Assembly: GCA_003222855.1 (NCBI GenBank)
Contig: QHXH01000018.1
Location: 1-7,101, forward strand
Length of the DNA: 7,101 nucleotides
Reading direction: 5' to 3'
Origin: Acidobacteriota bacterium
GTDB taxonomy: Bacteria; Acidobacteriota; Blastocatellia; Pyrinomonadales; Pyrinomonadaceae
Part shown: piece by piece, positions 1 to 6,623 of the stretch
How positions within the stretch are numbered: the stretch's first letter is position 1
Layout of the letters: each line of letters starts with the position of its first letter
Notes under the pieces: model-generated
Told to the model about the DNA's origin: nothing
What the model saw: the letters and a program-made list of their open reading frames with translations, nothing else
The model's database searches: none
Position numbers and translations under genes: made by a program

Positions 1-1213
1 ATAATTCTTCGCGATGCTCGAGCGCGTCGTGATAGTACTCGCGATAATTTTTGATCGTGATCGTTTCGCGCAGATCGCCCAGCTCGATCACGACTTGCGG
101 ATCGTCTTCATCAATCTCGATTGGAGTAATGTCCTCGACCACCGTTTCGATTTCTTCCAGGACGTTCGTTACCAGAATCGCGTGATAAGCCGAAAGAAAG
201 CGGCCCGATTCCTGAATGATGGTCGGATGCGGAACGTTTTCATCGTCGCAGACCTGTTTGATTGTGTAGATGACGTCGTTGGCAAACTCCTGCGCGCTGT
301 AGTTCGCCGATGAATCAAAAGCGGTTTTCGATCCGTCATAATCAACGGCCATGCCGCCGCCAACGTCAAGCAGGTCGATCGGCACTTTCATCTGATGAAC
401 TTTCGCATAGACGCGCGCCGCTTCCTTCATCGCATTCTTGATGCGCTTGATGTCGGTGAGTTGCGAACCAATGTGAAAGTGAAGCAGTCGCAGCATGTCG
501 ATGCGGCCGGCGTCTTTAAGGCGATTGATGACTTCCAGCAATTCCGTGGTAGTCAATCCGAACTTGGCGGCTTCACCTCCTGATTTCTCCCAGCGTCCCG
601 AGCCTTTCGAATAAAGCTTGACGCGCATGCCGATCATCGGCGGATTGCCTTCATGAGTTTCAGCAATGCGCAGGATGTGATCCAGTTCGCTCAATTTCTC
701 GATAACGATGACGACGCGCTTGCCGGACTTGGCGCCGGCAAAAGCCAATTGAATGAACTCTTCATCTTTGAATCCATTTAAGACCAGCAGACTATCGGAC
801 GATTGCTCGAGGGCCATCGCGACGTAAAGCTCGGCCTTCGATCCGGCCTCCAAGCCAAAGTCGTAACGCGATCCTTCGCGCAGGTATTCTTCGACGACGG
901 GGCGCTGTTGATTCACCTTCATGGGATAGACACACATGTGCGCGCCCTGATATTCGAATTCGCGAATCGATTTGCTGAAAGCACGTTGCAGCTTTCTTAC
1001 CTGAGCGGCCACCAACTGCGGAAAGCGCAACAGAATGGGCGCCGTAATGCCGCGACCTGCGAGGTCTTCAATGATTTCTTTAAGGTCAGCCGATCGCGGA
1101 TCGCCCTCTGCCGGGCGCACGACCAGGTTGCCTTTGCGATTTACATCAAAGTAACCTGCGCCCCAGTTTTCGATCCCGTAGGTTTCGACTGTCTGTTCGA
1201 TCGCGGTGGTCAA
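1..1213 (-). CDS. speA: Biosynthetic arginine decarboxylase, N-terminal 404 codons (3' end outside window)
   Basis: This enzyme is a PLP-dependent decarboxylase that converts arginine to agmatine and CO2, the first step of the agmatine route to putrescine and spermidine. The minus-strand frame is open without a shift from 1213 to the window edge. Visible family marks are the N-terminal YGIENWGAGYF stretch (residues 12-22), the PLP-lysine motif YPMKVNQ with Lys99, HFHIGSQ at 245-251, the phosphate-binding GGG at 285-287 after LLDV, and ESGR at 335-338. These belong to the fold-type III (alanine-racemase-like barrel) arginine/diaminopimelate decarboxylase family. Family members are usually about 630-660 residues, so roughly the last third, including the C-terminal beta domain, is missing here. 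The start is taken as TTG at 1213 because an in-frame TAG lies directly before it, a GGGAGA ribosome site sits 7 bases upstream, and the protein then begins LTTAIEQTVETYGI as family members do. No in-frame ATG occurs before conserved sequence. It is transcribed away from glnA. The product is certain; the exact start is slightly less so. Confidence 0.96.
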   Translation of the reverse strand, partial: MTTAIEQTVETYGIENWGAGYFDVNRKGNLVVRPAEGDPRSADLKEIIEDLAGRGITAPILLRFPQLVAAQVRKLQRAFSKSIREFEYQGAHMCVYPMKVNQQRPVVEEYLREGSRYDFGLEAGSKAELYVAMALEQSSDSLLVLNGFKDEEFIQLAFAGAKSGKRVVIVIEKLSELDHILRIAETHEGNPPMIGMRVKLYSKGSGRWEKSGGEAAKFGLTTTELLEVINRLKDAGRIDMLRLLHFHIGSQLTDIKRIKNAMKEAARVYAKVHQMKVPIDLLDVGGGMAVDYDGSKTAFDSSANYSAQEFANDVIYTIKQVCDDENVPHPTIIQESGRFLSAYHAILVTNVLEEIETVVEDITPIEIDEDDPQVVIELGDLRETITIKNYREYYHDALEHREEL

Positions 1214-1220
1214 CTAGCGG

Positions 1221-1226
1221 TCTCCC
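1221..1226 (-). promoter_or_regulatory. Ribosome binding site of speA supporting a TTG start
   Basis: The minus strand reads GGGAGA, then seven bases (CCGCTAG), then TTG at 1213-1211. The TAG inside the spacer is in frame with the gene, so translation cannot begin further upstream. The spacing suits a Shine-Dalgarno site, and this supports TTG as initiator. Confidence 0.6.
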
Positions 1227-1520
1227 GGCCTGCGCCCTTGATAAGCATTAAGTCAGCCTCAGCAACCGGCTTGGCTGCAGATTTCCGGCCAAATTGCGGA
1301 TATTCTTAGGATGGTACGCTTAATCGCAAAATGTAACAGAAAACGCGAGGTCGGTCTATCACTTTTTTGTGACGGAATGATTACTCGTCGCCGATTGAAT
1401 GCGTTCTGCTTTTCAGCGCAAATCGTCGTTATCCTGCATAAATTCGGAAATCATGACGCTGGGGATCGATCCGCGGCGGCTGAACGCGTCTTACCTGCAA
1501 ACAAATTTCTTGAAAAGAGC

Positions 1521-1548
1521 TTGACAGATCATCGCGCGCGACTATAAT
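1521..1548 (+). promoter_or_regulatory. Consensus sigma70 promoter of glnA
   Basis: TTGACA (1521-1526) and TATAAT (1543-1548) both match the sigma70 consensus at all six positions and are separated by 16 bp, one short of the optimum 17. An A/T-rich run around 1499-1518 could act as an UP element. Transcription would begin near 1555, giving a leader of about 128 bases before the glnA ATG. I see no sigma54-type GG-N10-GC element with the right flanks, so there is no sequence sign of NtrC-type control. Confidence 0.85.
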
Positions 1549-1673
1549 GCCTGTTTTTGCTTGCGCGGTTCATGACGCTTTTCGCGCTCCGCAGACCGAT
1601 CCGATCCACAAAGGCTTCGCACCAAATCAACTCTTCGGGGCGAAGGTCACCAGCATCACTCACTTTTTTCTAC

Positions 1674-1679
1674 AGGAGA
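1674..1679 (+). promoter_or_regulatory. Ribosome binding site of glnA
   Basis: AGGAGA lies four bases before the ATG at 1684 (AGGAG five bases), a strong Shine-Dalgarno match that fixes the start codon. Confidence 0.85.
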
Positions 1680-1683
1680 TCAA

Positions 1684-3105
1684 ATGAACGCTAAATCTGT
1701 GTTGAAGTACGCCTCGGAACAAGGCGCCAAGTTTATTTCCACTCGATTCACCGATCTGCCCGGATCCTGGCAACACCTCACTTTTCCCATCGGCGAGCTG
1801 AACGAAGATTCGTTCGAAGATGGATTTGGTTTTGACGCATCGTCGATTCGTGGGTGGGCGGCGATTCACGAATCAGACATGTTGATGGTTCCCGATGCGA
1901 CGCGCTTCTGGATGGATCCATTTTCAGCCGAGCCCACGTTATGCATAGTCTCGAATGCGGTCGATCCTATTTCGCGACAGAGTTACACCTTCGATCCGCG
2001 CGCCGCGGCTGTGCGCGCTGAGAGTTATCTTAAGAGCACCGGCATCGCGGACATCGCAAACTTTGGCCCGGAAGCTGAGTTTTTCATTTTCGACAGTGTT
2101 CATTACTACAACGAACAAAGCGAAGCCGGCTATGCAATCGACTCGGACGAAGGTCATTGGAACAGTGGACGCGGGACAACCGAGTCAGGACCCAACCTTG
2201 GGCATCGCATTCGAGCTAAAGAAGGCTATGTGCCGGTCGCTCCTACGGACACCTTGATTGACATTCGATCTGAAATCTCGCTGACGCTCGCCGACTGTGG
2301 CATCAGCGTCGAGTGTCATCACCACGAAGTAGCGACCGCCGGCCAGTGTGAAATCGATTTTCGGTACTCGACACTGCTAGGCACCGCTGACAACCTGCAA
2401 ATTTTTAAATACGTGGTCAAGAACACGGCGCGCAAACACGGCAAGACTGCGACCTTCATGCCCAAGCCGTTGTTTGGCGACAATGGTTCGGGCATGCACT
2501 GCCATCAATCTCTGTGGAAGGGAAACAAGCCTTTGTTTGCCGGCGACGGCTACGCGGGATTATCAGAAACAGCTTTGCATTACATCGGCGGTTTGCTCCG
2601 GCATGCGCCCGCGATTGCCGCTTTTGCCGCGCCCACGACAAACAGTTACAAGCGGTTGGTTCCCGGATTCGAAGCGCCGGTCAATCTGGCTTACTCAGCC
2701 CGCAATCGTTCGGCGGCGATTCGTATTCCAATGTTTTCGACGAATCCGAAACTGAAACGTCTGGAATTTCGTCCGCCTGATCCGTCGTGCAATCCTTATC
2801 TTGCTTTCTCAGCAATGTTGATGGCCGGCATCGATGGAATTCAGAATCGGATCGATCCCGGTCCGCCGCTGGATAAAGACATCTATGATCTTTCTCCGGA
2901 GGAACTCAAGGATGTTCCGAGTTTGCCTGGCTCACTCGATGCGTCGCTAAACGCGTTGGAGAATGATTACGAATTCCTGCTCAAGGGTGATGTGTTCTCG
3001 CAACGCATGATCGATCGCTGGATCGAATACAAGCGTGAACGCGAGATTCAACCGTTGCGCCTGCGGCCGCATCCGCTCGAGTTCGCGATGTATTACGACG
3101 TTTAG
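1684..3105 (+). CDS. glnA: Type I (beta) glutamine synthetase
   Basis: This cytoplasmic dodecameric enzyme makes glutamine from glutamate, ammonia and ATP. Its 473 residues match the usual length of about 470 for bacterial GSI. The N-terminal beta-grasp part carries FDASSIRGW with Asp51, equivalent to the catalytic Asp50' of the Salmonella enzyme. Metal ligands are visible as Glu130 and Glu132 (EAEFF), Glu215 in HHHEVATAGQ, and Glu223. The GDNGSGMHCHQSLW segment (Asn267, His272) and NSYKRLVPGFEAP form the glutamate and ammonium site. NRSAAIRIP and LEFRPPDPS supply the nucleotide and phosphate arginines, and the C terminus ends PHPLEFAMYYDV. Tyr401 in DKDIYDLSPEE is the adenylylation site (Tyr397 in E. 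coli numbering), placing the protein in the GSI-beta group regulated by GlnE, whose gene lies downstream. ATG 1684 follows a strong ribosome site and a consensus promoter. No key residue is missing. Confidence 0.98.
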   Translation: MNAKSVLKYASEQGAKFISTRFTDLPGSWQHLTFPIGELNEDSFEDGFGFDASSIRGWAAIHESDMLMVPDATRFWMDPFSAEPTLCIVSNAVDPISRQSYTFDPRAAAVRAESYLKSTGIADIANFGPEAEFFIFDSVHYYNEQSEAGYAIDSDEGHWNSGRGTTESGPNLGHRIRAKEGYVPVAPTDTLIDIRSEISLTLADCGISVECHHHEVATAGQCEIDFRYSTLLGTADNLQIFKYVVKNTARKHGKTATFMPKPLFGDNGSGMHCHQSLWKGNKPLFAGDGYAGLSETALHYIGGLLRHAPAIAAFAAPTTNSYKRLVPGFEAPVNLAYSARNRSAAIRIPMFSTNPKLKRLEFRPPDPSCNPYLAFSAMLMAGIDGIQNRIDPGPPLDKDIYDLSPEELKDVPSLPGSLDASLNALENDYEFLLKGDVFSQRMIDRWIEYKREREIQPLRLRPHPLEFAMYYDV

Positions 3106-3112
3106 AATTCTC

Positions 3113-3131
3113 CCTCTTCCTTTGGGAGAGG
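3113..3131 (+). terminator. Hairpin just after glnA, possible weak terminator
   Basis: Eight base pairs (3113-3120 with 3124-3131, one T-G wobble) close a TTT loop eight bases after the glnA stop. A further GAATT/AATTC pairing (3105-3109 with 3133-3137) could extend it across an internal loop. There is no T tract behind it, so it may be an mRNA-stabilising end or a repeat and not a true intrinsic terminator. A much better terminator lies at 3373-3404. Confidence 0.35.
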
Positions 3132-3164
3132 AAATTCATTTGGGTGCTGGTGCAGTTTCGCCTT

Positions 3165-3322
3165 TCATTCACACCGCGGCTTCAGCCCGGTGATCGACAG
3201 CACCATGCAACCCGGCAGCCGTTTCAACGGCTTTCGCCAAAACTACGAAAGGAAAACCGTTGAAACGGTTCTTCATATTTAAACTACTGCTAACCACCGG
3301 GCTGAAGCCACCGTGTGAATGA
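3165..3322. repeat. 158-bp REP/BIME-like element with nested inverted repeats
   Basis: Outer arms of 28 nt (3165-3192 and 3295-3322) are inverted repeats matching at 26 of 28 positions. Inner arms are CCGTTTCAACGG (3219-3230) and its exact complement CCGTTGAAACGG (3257-3268). The inner stem continues as CTTTCG (3231-3236) paired with CGAAAG (3246-3251), with a 5-nt bulge and a 9-nt loop. The spacers between outer and inner arms are both exactly 26 nt. The left outer arm is also a hairpin on its own (CACCG, bulged C, GGCT-TC-AGCC, CGGTG, at 3172-3192), and the right arm has the matching GGCT-GA-AGCC core at 3300-3309. Small hairpins in head-to-head orientation are the layout of bacterial interspersed mosaic elements. 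A second, inverted copy of the core lies at 7053-7100. Confidence 0.8.
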
Positions 3323-3372
3323 GACACGCAGAAAAATCAAACTGCATCACTACCCTTCATTTGATCTCACTT

Positions 3373-3404
3373 GGCAGCGGCACGCGGGTGTCGCTGTCTT
3401 TTTT
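3373..3404 (+). terminator. Strong rho-independent terminator, probably ending the glnA transcript
   Basis: GGCAGCGGCAC (3373-3383) pairs with GTGTCGCTGTC (3388-3398) in an 11-bp stem with two G-T wobbles and a GCGG tetraloop, followed directly by six T (3399-3404). This is a textbook intrinsic terminator on the plus strand. The nearest upstream gene is glnA, whose stop is about 268 bases before the stem, so the glnA mRNA would carry the 158-bp repeat in its 3' untranslated region. It also separates glnE from the glnA transcript. Confidence 0.8.
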
Positions 3405-3517
3405 GGAAGCAGAGAATTGGCACAGAATCCCGACTGGTCCGGATAGCAAGCGGGTGACACTTCAGCCATTACCCGGCGGAGTTACTGATGCAGTTTTAGA
3501 ATTAGGAAGCCTCATTT

Positions 3518-3638
3518 TGCTGGGAACGCGGACGTCTCGTCCGCATTGAGCGCGAAGCGCGAAAATGATCTTATCTCATTAACAAATACTTCGCGCCTGT
3601 CGGCGCGCGTTGCGGACGGGACGTCCGCGCTCCCGGCA
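3518..3638. repeat. 121-bp palindromic BIME-like element of a second family
   Basis: Outer arms of 28 nt (3518-3545 and 3611-3638) are inverted repeats matching at 25 of 28 positions, all three differences being transitions. Each arm is itself a perfect 7-bp hairpin with a 3-nt loop: GCGGACG-TCT-CGTCCGC at 3528-3544 and GCGGACG-GGA-CGTCCGC at 3612-3628. Inside, GCGCGAAG (3550-3557) pairs with CTTCGCGC (3589-3596). The two sides can also fold alone: GCGC-GAA-GCGC (3550-3560) and CGCGCC-TGTC-GGCGCG (3592-3607). The centre (about 3561-3588) is A/T-rich. It shares no sequence with the element at 3165-3322. Confidence 0.8.
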
Positions 3639-3718
3639 TAAAGTTCACGGTTGCTCTCAAAGTGCACCACCACTCCTAGCCGCTGTCGCAACCGGTTCCG
3701 TAACCGCGATCCGCCGCG

Positions 3719-3724
3719 TAATAT
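3719..3724 (+). promoter_or_regulatory. Possible -10 box directly before glnE (leaderless start?)
   Basis: TAATAT lies so that transcription, about 7 bases past its end, would begin at or next to the GTG at 3731. The matching -35 position (3696-3701, TTCCGT, 17-bp spacing) is a poor match. No Shine-Dalgarno sequence precedes the GTG, which is what a leaderless message would look like. The stop TAA at 3719-3721 overlaps the box and is in frame, so no earlier start is possible. Evidence is thin. Confidence 0.3.
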
Positions 3725-3730
3725 ATTCAC

Positions 3731-6616
3731 GTGACGCAGCTTGGCGAGACTGTTAACCGGTTATTAGCCCAGTTACCCGATCCGCGTTCTCCGCAACTCC
3801 TCTTCGAACAGTTAGTCAGCGAACACAAATCGCTGGAACGAATATTCCTGCGCGATCCCGCGTTGTTGTCAGATGTCCTGACGCTGGCTGCCTGGAGTCC
3901 TCTGCTGGCAACCACGATCGAGAACAATCCGGATTACGTCATCTGGCTGCAACGCGAGCGGGCCATCACTCGCGTACGCACGGGCGAAGAGCTGAGCGAG
4001 TCTCTGGGCCGCTTTGCGCTCATCAACTCTCAGCTCGATCCACACGTCATGCTGGCACGCTTTCGGCGCCGTGAGTTGCTGCGCACGTATCTGCACGACA
4101 TCCGGCGCACGCGGACGATCGTGGAAACCACCGATGAGTTGTCGAGTTTGGCCGATACGGTCCTGGAATACGCTCTGAAGCTGTGCCGGCAGGAACTTGA
4201 TAATCGTTATGGCTCTCCGCAAGCAATCGATGAACAGGGACGAATATCCAGCGCGGAATTCAGCGTCGTGGCGCTGGGCAAGCTTGGATCTGTTGAGCTG
4301 AATTATGCGTCGGACATTGACCTCGTGTTCCTGTTTTCAGACGAAGGATTTACCTCGCATCATGGTTCGCGAGCGCAAACCAGCAATCGCGAATACTTCA
4401 TCAAGCTGGCCGAGCGTTTGCTGCGATTGGTTGGCGCGCCGACGGGCGAAGGCGCGTCATATCGCATCGACGCGCGCCTGCGTCCTCATGGACGTGAAGG
4501 AGCGTTAGCTTGTTCGGTGCGCGAGGCCGTCAGCTACTACCAGGGCGCCGCCGAGGATTGGGAGTTGCAGGCACTGATTCGTGCGCGATCGGCGGCCGGC
4601 TCAGCGAAACTTTTTTCGCGATTCGCGCACCTGACGGCAGATCGCGTGTATCGATCCGATATAAGCGTGGCCGACGCTCTCGCCAATGTACGCACGGCGA
4701 AAAACAAGATCGATCGACAACGCGAGCGTGAAGAAAAAAGATACAACGTAAAGCTGGGCCGCGGCGGAATCCGCGAAATCGAGTTCATCGCGCAGGCGTT
4801 GCAACTTGCTTTCGGCGGCGACGATCCGTGGCTGCGCACACCTCACACTCTGGTCACTCTCGGCCGCCTTTCCGAACGAAGACTGATCAGCGAGCGCGAC
4901 CACTCGCAACTGTCGGATGCGTATCACTTCCTGCGCGCACTCGAACATCGTTTGCAAATGGAGCATGGACTGCAAACTCACTCGGTGCCTGTCGAGCAGT
5001 CGCGGCGCGAACTTGTTGCGCGACGAATGAATTTTTCCGGCGCCGGCGCGCTTGGGGATTTTGACAGCGCGCTGGAGATGCACACTAACAGTGTTAGCGC
5101 GGTGTTCGATCGCGTGTTTGGCCGTGACCGGGCTAACGCTGTTCCGGTTCCGCGACGTGCCGTAATAGACCGTTCCGTAGCTGATACGATCGCCGAATCC
5201 GCGCGCACGGCCGCCAGGATGTTCAGCAGGAAAACGGACGGACGTGACCGTAATGAATCCTGGATTTCCCAAAACTCAGCGCTCATAGAGCGAGAGGCAA
5301 GGGCAGGCGCCAATCCAACCCGGGCAATATCGTTTGCGAATCGCATCGCCGCCGGGCTGGAAAAGGACGATGACACGAACGCCATAAATCCGGAGCAGTT
5401 GGCGTCGCTCATTCATCTTTGTGACGCATCAGAATTTTTCGGCGACATGATTGCGAGCCGTCCTTCATTGATTCACGCATTGCCGGTCAGCGCCGAAATC
5501 CTGCCTGGGCGTGATTATCAACGCGAACTGATGGACGAAATCGCGAACGAAATTACATTTGGCGCCGAGCTGGCGGCTGTGCGGCTGAAGTGGTCACAGT
5601 TGCTGATCGAGATCGCCGCCCAGGATGCGGCCGGTGCGCTGAACCTTCCGCAAATCAACAAGCTGCTGACTGACCTGGCGAAGGCCTCGGTGAACGCATC
5701 GCTCCTGATCGCGCAACGGGAACTTGAACGCCGTTATGGAACCCTGACAACTGATCCACGCGTTGCGGTGCTGGCACTGGGTCGCTTCGGCAGCGGCGGC
5801 ATGGACTACGGTTCTGATCTGGATCTGGTGATCGTTTACGACGCCGCGCCACATTCGCCCGTTCCCGGTCTCACCCAGGAAGAAGCGTATGCCCGGCTGA
5901 CGGAGTACTTCGTTACCGCCTTGTCCAGTATCACTCGCGACGGCTTTCTTTATCGCGTCGATCTTCGCCTGCGGCCGGATGGACAGAAGGGGCCGCTGGC
6001 GATCAGTTCTGCGTCCTTCGTTAACTACATTGAAAAGCGCGCGGGGATTTGGGAGTGGCTCGCGTACGTGAAGCTGCGAGCGGTCGCCGGAGACTTAGCC
6101 TTTGCACGCGCGATCGAAACAACCGCCCGCCGGCGAATTCACGAATTAGCTCGAGATGTTGCTGCGGGTCATTTACTCACTGAGACGCGCCGCGTGCGCG
6201 ACCGTTTGCAAAAAGAGAAAGTGTCGCGCCGCCATTCAGGTCTCAACATCAAGCACGGCATCGGCGGAATGCTCGATGTATATTTTGCCGCGCGCTACTT
6301 GCAGTTGCGCGATAACCTGCCCGATGATGGTGAGGATCGAACTACGCCGCAAATCCTAACGCGGCTGCTGGACTCGAAATCGATCGATGAAGAGAATTTT
6401 GCCAGGATGTTTGCAGGTTACGGGCTGTTGCGATCGGTGGATCATCAACTACGCTTGATCGTCGGGCGCTCGGCAACTGTTCCTGCGCGCGAATCCGCAG
6501 CGTTTGCTGATATCGCGCGGCGGCTTGGCTATGAAACGGCGGAACAGCTTGAGAATGATCTGATCAGCCGCATGAAGCAAATTCGTCAGGCGTACGACAA
6601 CATAATGTCCCGTTGA
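3731..6616 (+). CDS. glnE: Bifunctional glutamine synthetase adenylyltransferase / adenylyl-removing enzyme
   Basis: GlnE adds AMP from ATP to the regulatory tyrosine of glutamine synthetase, inactivating it, and removes AMP by phosphorolysis. In studied bacteria PII and glutamine set the balance. The 961 residues compare with 946 in E. coli, and both nucleotidyltransferase halves are complete. The N-terminal (adenylyl-removing) domain has GKLGSVELNYASDID with Asp195 and Asp197, and the third acidic residue Asp247 in YRIDARLRP. A helical segment beginning KLGRGGIREIEFI (from 341) links the halves. The C-terminal (adenylylating) domain has LGRFGSGGMDYGSDLD with Asp696 and Asp698, and Asp744 in YRVDLRLRP, followed by a second helical domain containing KHGIGGMLDVYFAARYLQL. 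The start is GTG 3731: an in-frame stop at 3719 rules out anything earlier, and the protein resembles the family from its first helices. No ribosome site is visible. Its target, with Tyr401 intact, is encoded by the glnA upstream. Confidence 0.98.
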   Translation: MTQLGETVNRLLAQLPDPRSPQLLFEQLVSEHKSLERIFLRDPALLSDVLTLAAWSPLLATTIENNPDYVIWLQRERAITRVRTGEELSESLGRFALINSQLDPHVMLARFRRRELLRTYLHDIRRTRTIVETTDELSSLADTVLEYALKLCRQELDNRYGSPQAIDEQGRISSAEFSVVALGKLGSVELNYASDIDLVFLFSDEGFTSHHGSRAQTSNREYFIKLAERLLRLVGAPTGEGASYRIDARLRPHGREGALACSVREAVSYYQGAAEDWELQALIRARSAAGSAKLFSRFAHLTADRVYRSDISVADALANVRTAKNKIDRQREREEKRYNVKLGRGGIREIEFIAQALQLAFGGDDPWLRTPHTLVTLGRLSERRLISERDHSQLSDAYHFLRALEHRLQMEHGLQTHSVPVEQSRRELVARRMNFSGAGALGDFDSALEMHTNSVSAVFDRVFGRDRANAVPVPRRAVIDRSVADTIAESARTAARMFSRKTDGRDRNESWISQNSALIEREARAGANPTRAISFANRIAAGLEKDDDTNAINPEQLASLIHLCDASEFFGDMIASRPSLIHALPVSAEILPGRDYQRELMDEIANEITFGAELAAVRLKWSQLLIEIAAQDAAGALNLPQINKLLTDLAKASVNASLLIAQRELERRYGTLTTDPRVAVLALGRFGSGGMDYGSDLDLVIVYDAAPHSPVPGLTQEEAYARLTEYFVTALSSITRDGFLYRVDLRLRPDGQKGPLAISSASFVNYIEKRAGIWEWLAYVKLRAVAGDLAFARAIETTARRRIHELARDVAAGHLLTETRRVRDRLQKEKVSRRHSGLNIKHGIGGMLDVYFAARYLQLRDNLPDDGEDRTTPQILTRLLDSKSIDEENFARMFAGYGLLRSVDHQLRLIVGRSATVPARESAAFADIARRLGYETAEQLENDLISRMKQIRQAYDNIMSR

Positions 6617-6623
6617 GTGAGAT

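Larger units (their letters stand above)
1214..1683. other. Divergent intergenic region between speA and glnA
   Basis: This 470-bp gap separates two divergently transcribed nitrogen-metabolism genes. On the right it holds a consensus sigma70 promoter (1521-1548) and an untranslated leader of about 128 bases for glnA. On the left I find no convincing promoter for speA; weak minus-strand combinations exist but none is better than chance. Other visible structure: a small dyad TCAC-N6-GTGA at 1359-1372 with a T6 centre, and the 10-mer TCATGACGCT repeated directly at 1451-1460 and 1570-1579, on either side of the promoter. In the leader, CTTCGC (1615-1620) can pair with GCGAAG (1640-1645), or CTC/GGG can close a UUCG loop at 1631-1640. 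No gene is supported: the frames open here have no family resemblance. Confidence 0.7.
3106..3730. other. Intergenic region between glnA and glnE, occupied by palindromic elements and a terminator
   Basis: This 625-bp spacer contains, in order: a short hairpin right after the glnA stop (3113-3131), a 158-bp symmetric repeat element (3165-3322), an intrinsic terminator (3373-3404), a non-repetitive stretch of about 110 bp with nothing recognisable, a 121-bp palindromic element (3518-3638), and the region just upstream of glnE (3639-3730). That last part includes a small dyad CGGTT-CCGT-AACCG at 3693-3706. I see no supported gene. Confidence 0.75.

Noticed and set aside
803..1309. 168-codon plus-strand open frame
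   Set aside because: It lies antisense to the conserved N-terminal half of speA; the minus-strand frame carries all the family motifs.
1461..1474. Sigma54 promoter candidate (GG-N10-GC) upstream of glnA
   Set aside because: Only the GG and GC dinucleotides fit; the flanking TGGCAC and TTGCA context is absent, and a perfect sigma70 promoter lies downstream.
1311..1547. 78-codon plus-strand frame in the divergent spacer
   Set aside because: No ribosome site, no recognisable motif, and it overlaps the glnA promoter including the -10 box.
1549..1673. Glutamine riboswitch (glnA RNA motif) in the leader of glnA
   Set aside because: The leader shows only one 6-bp pairing and a 3-bp UUCG hairpin, with no multi-stem junction I could match to the known motif.
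3219..3268. CRISPR-like pair of CCGTTTCAACGG repeats, with another pair at 7053-7100
   Set aside because: The units are inverted and not direct, occur only in pairs, lack regular unique spacers, and no cas gene is present.
3319..3549. 76-codon plus-strand open frame between glnA and glnE
   Set aside because: Its first codons come from the end of one repeat element and its last codons from the arm of another, it runs straight through the intrinsic terminator at 3373-3404, and it lacks a ribosome site. It is a frame by chance over repeats.
3518..3638. Integron attC site as explanation for the 121-bp palindrome
   Set aside because: The arms lack the GTTRRRY / RYYYAAC core sites of attC and no integrase or cassette structure is visible.
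4601..5272. 223-codon minus-strand open frame
   Set aside because: It is wholly inside glnE on the opposite strand, where glnE is conserved (linker helical domain); its own translation shows no family resemblance.
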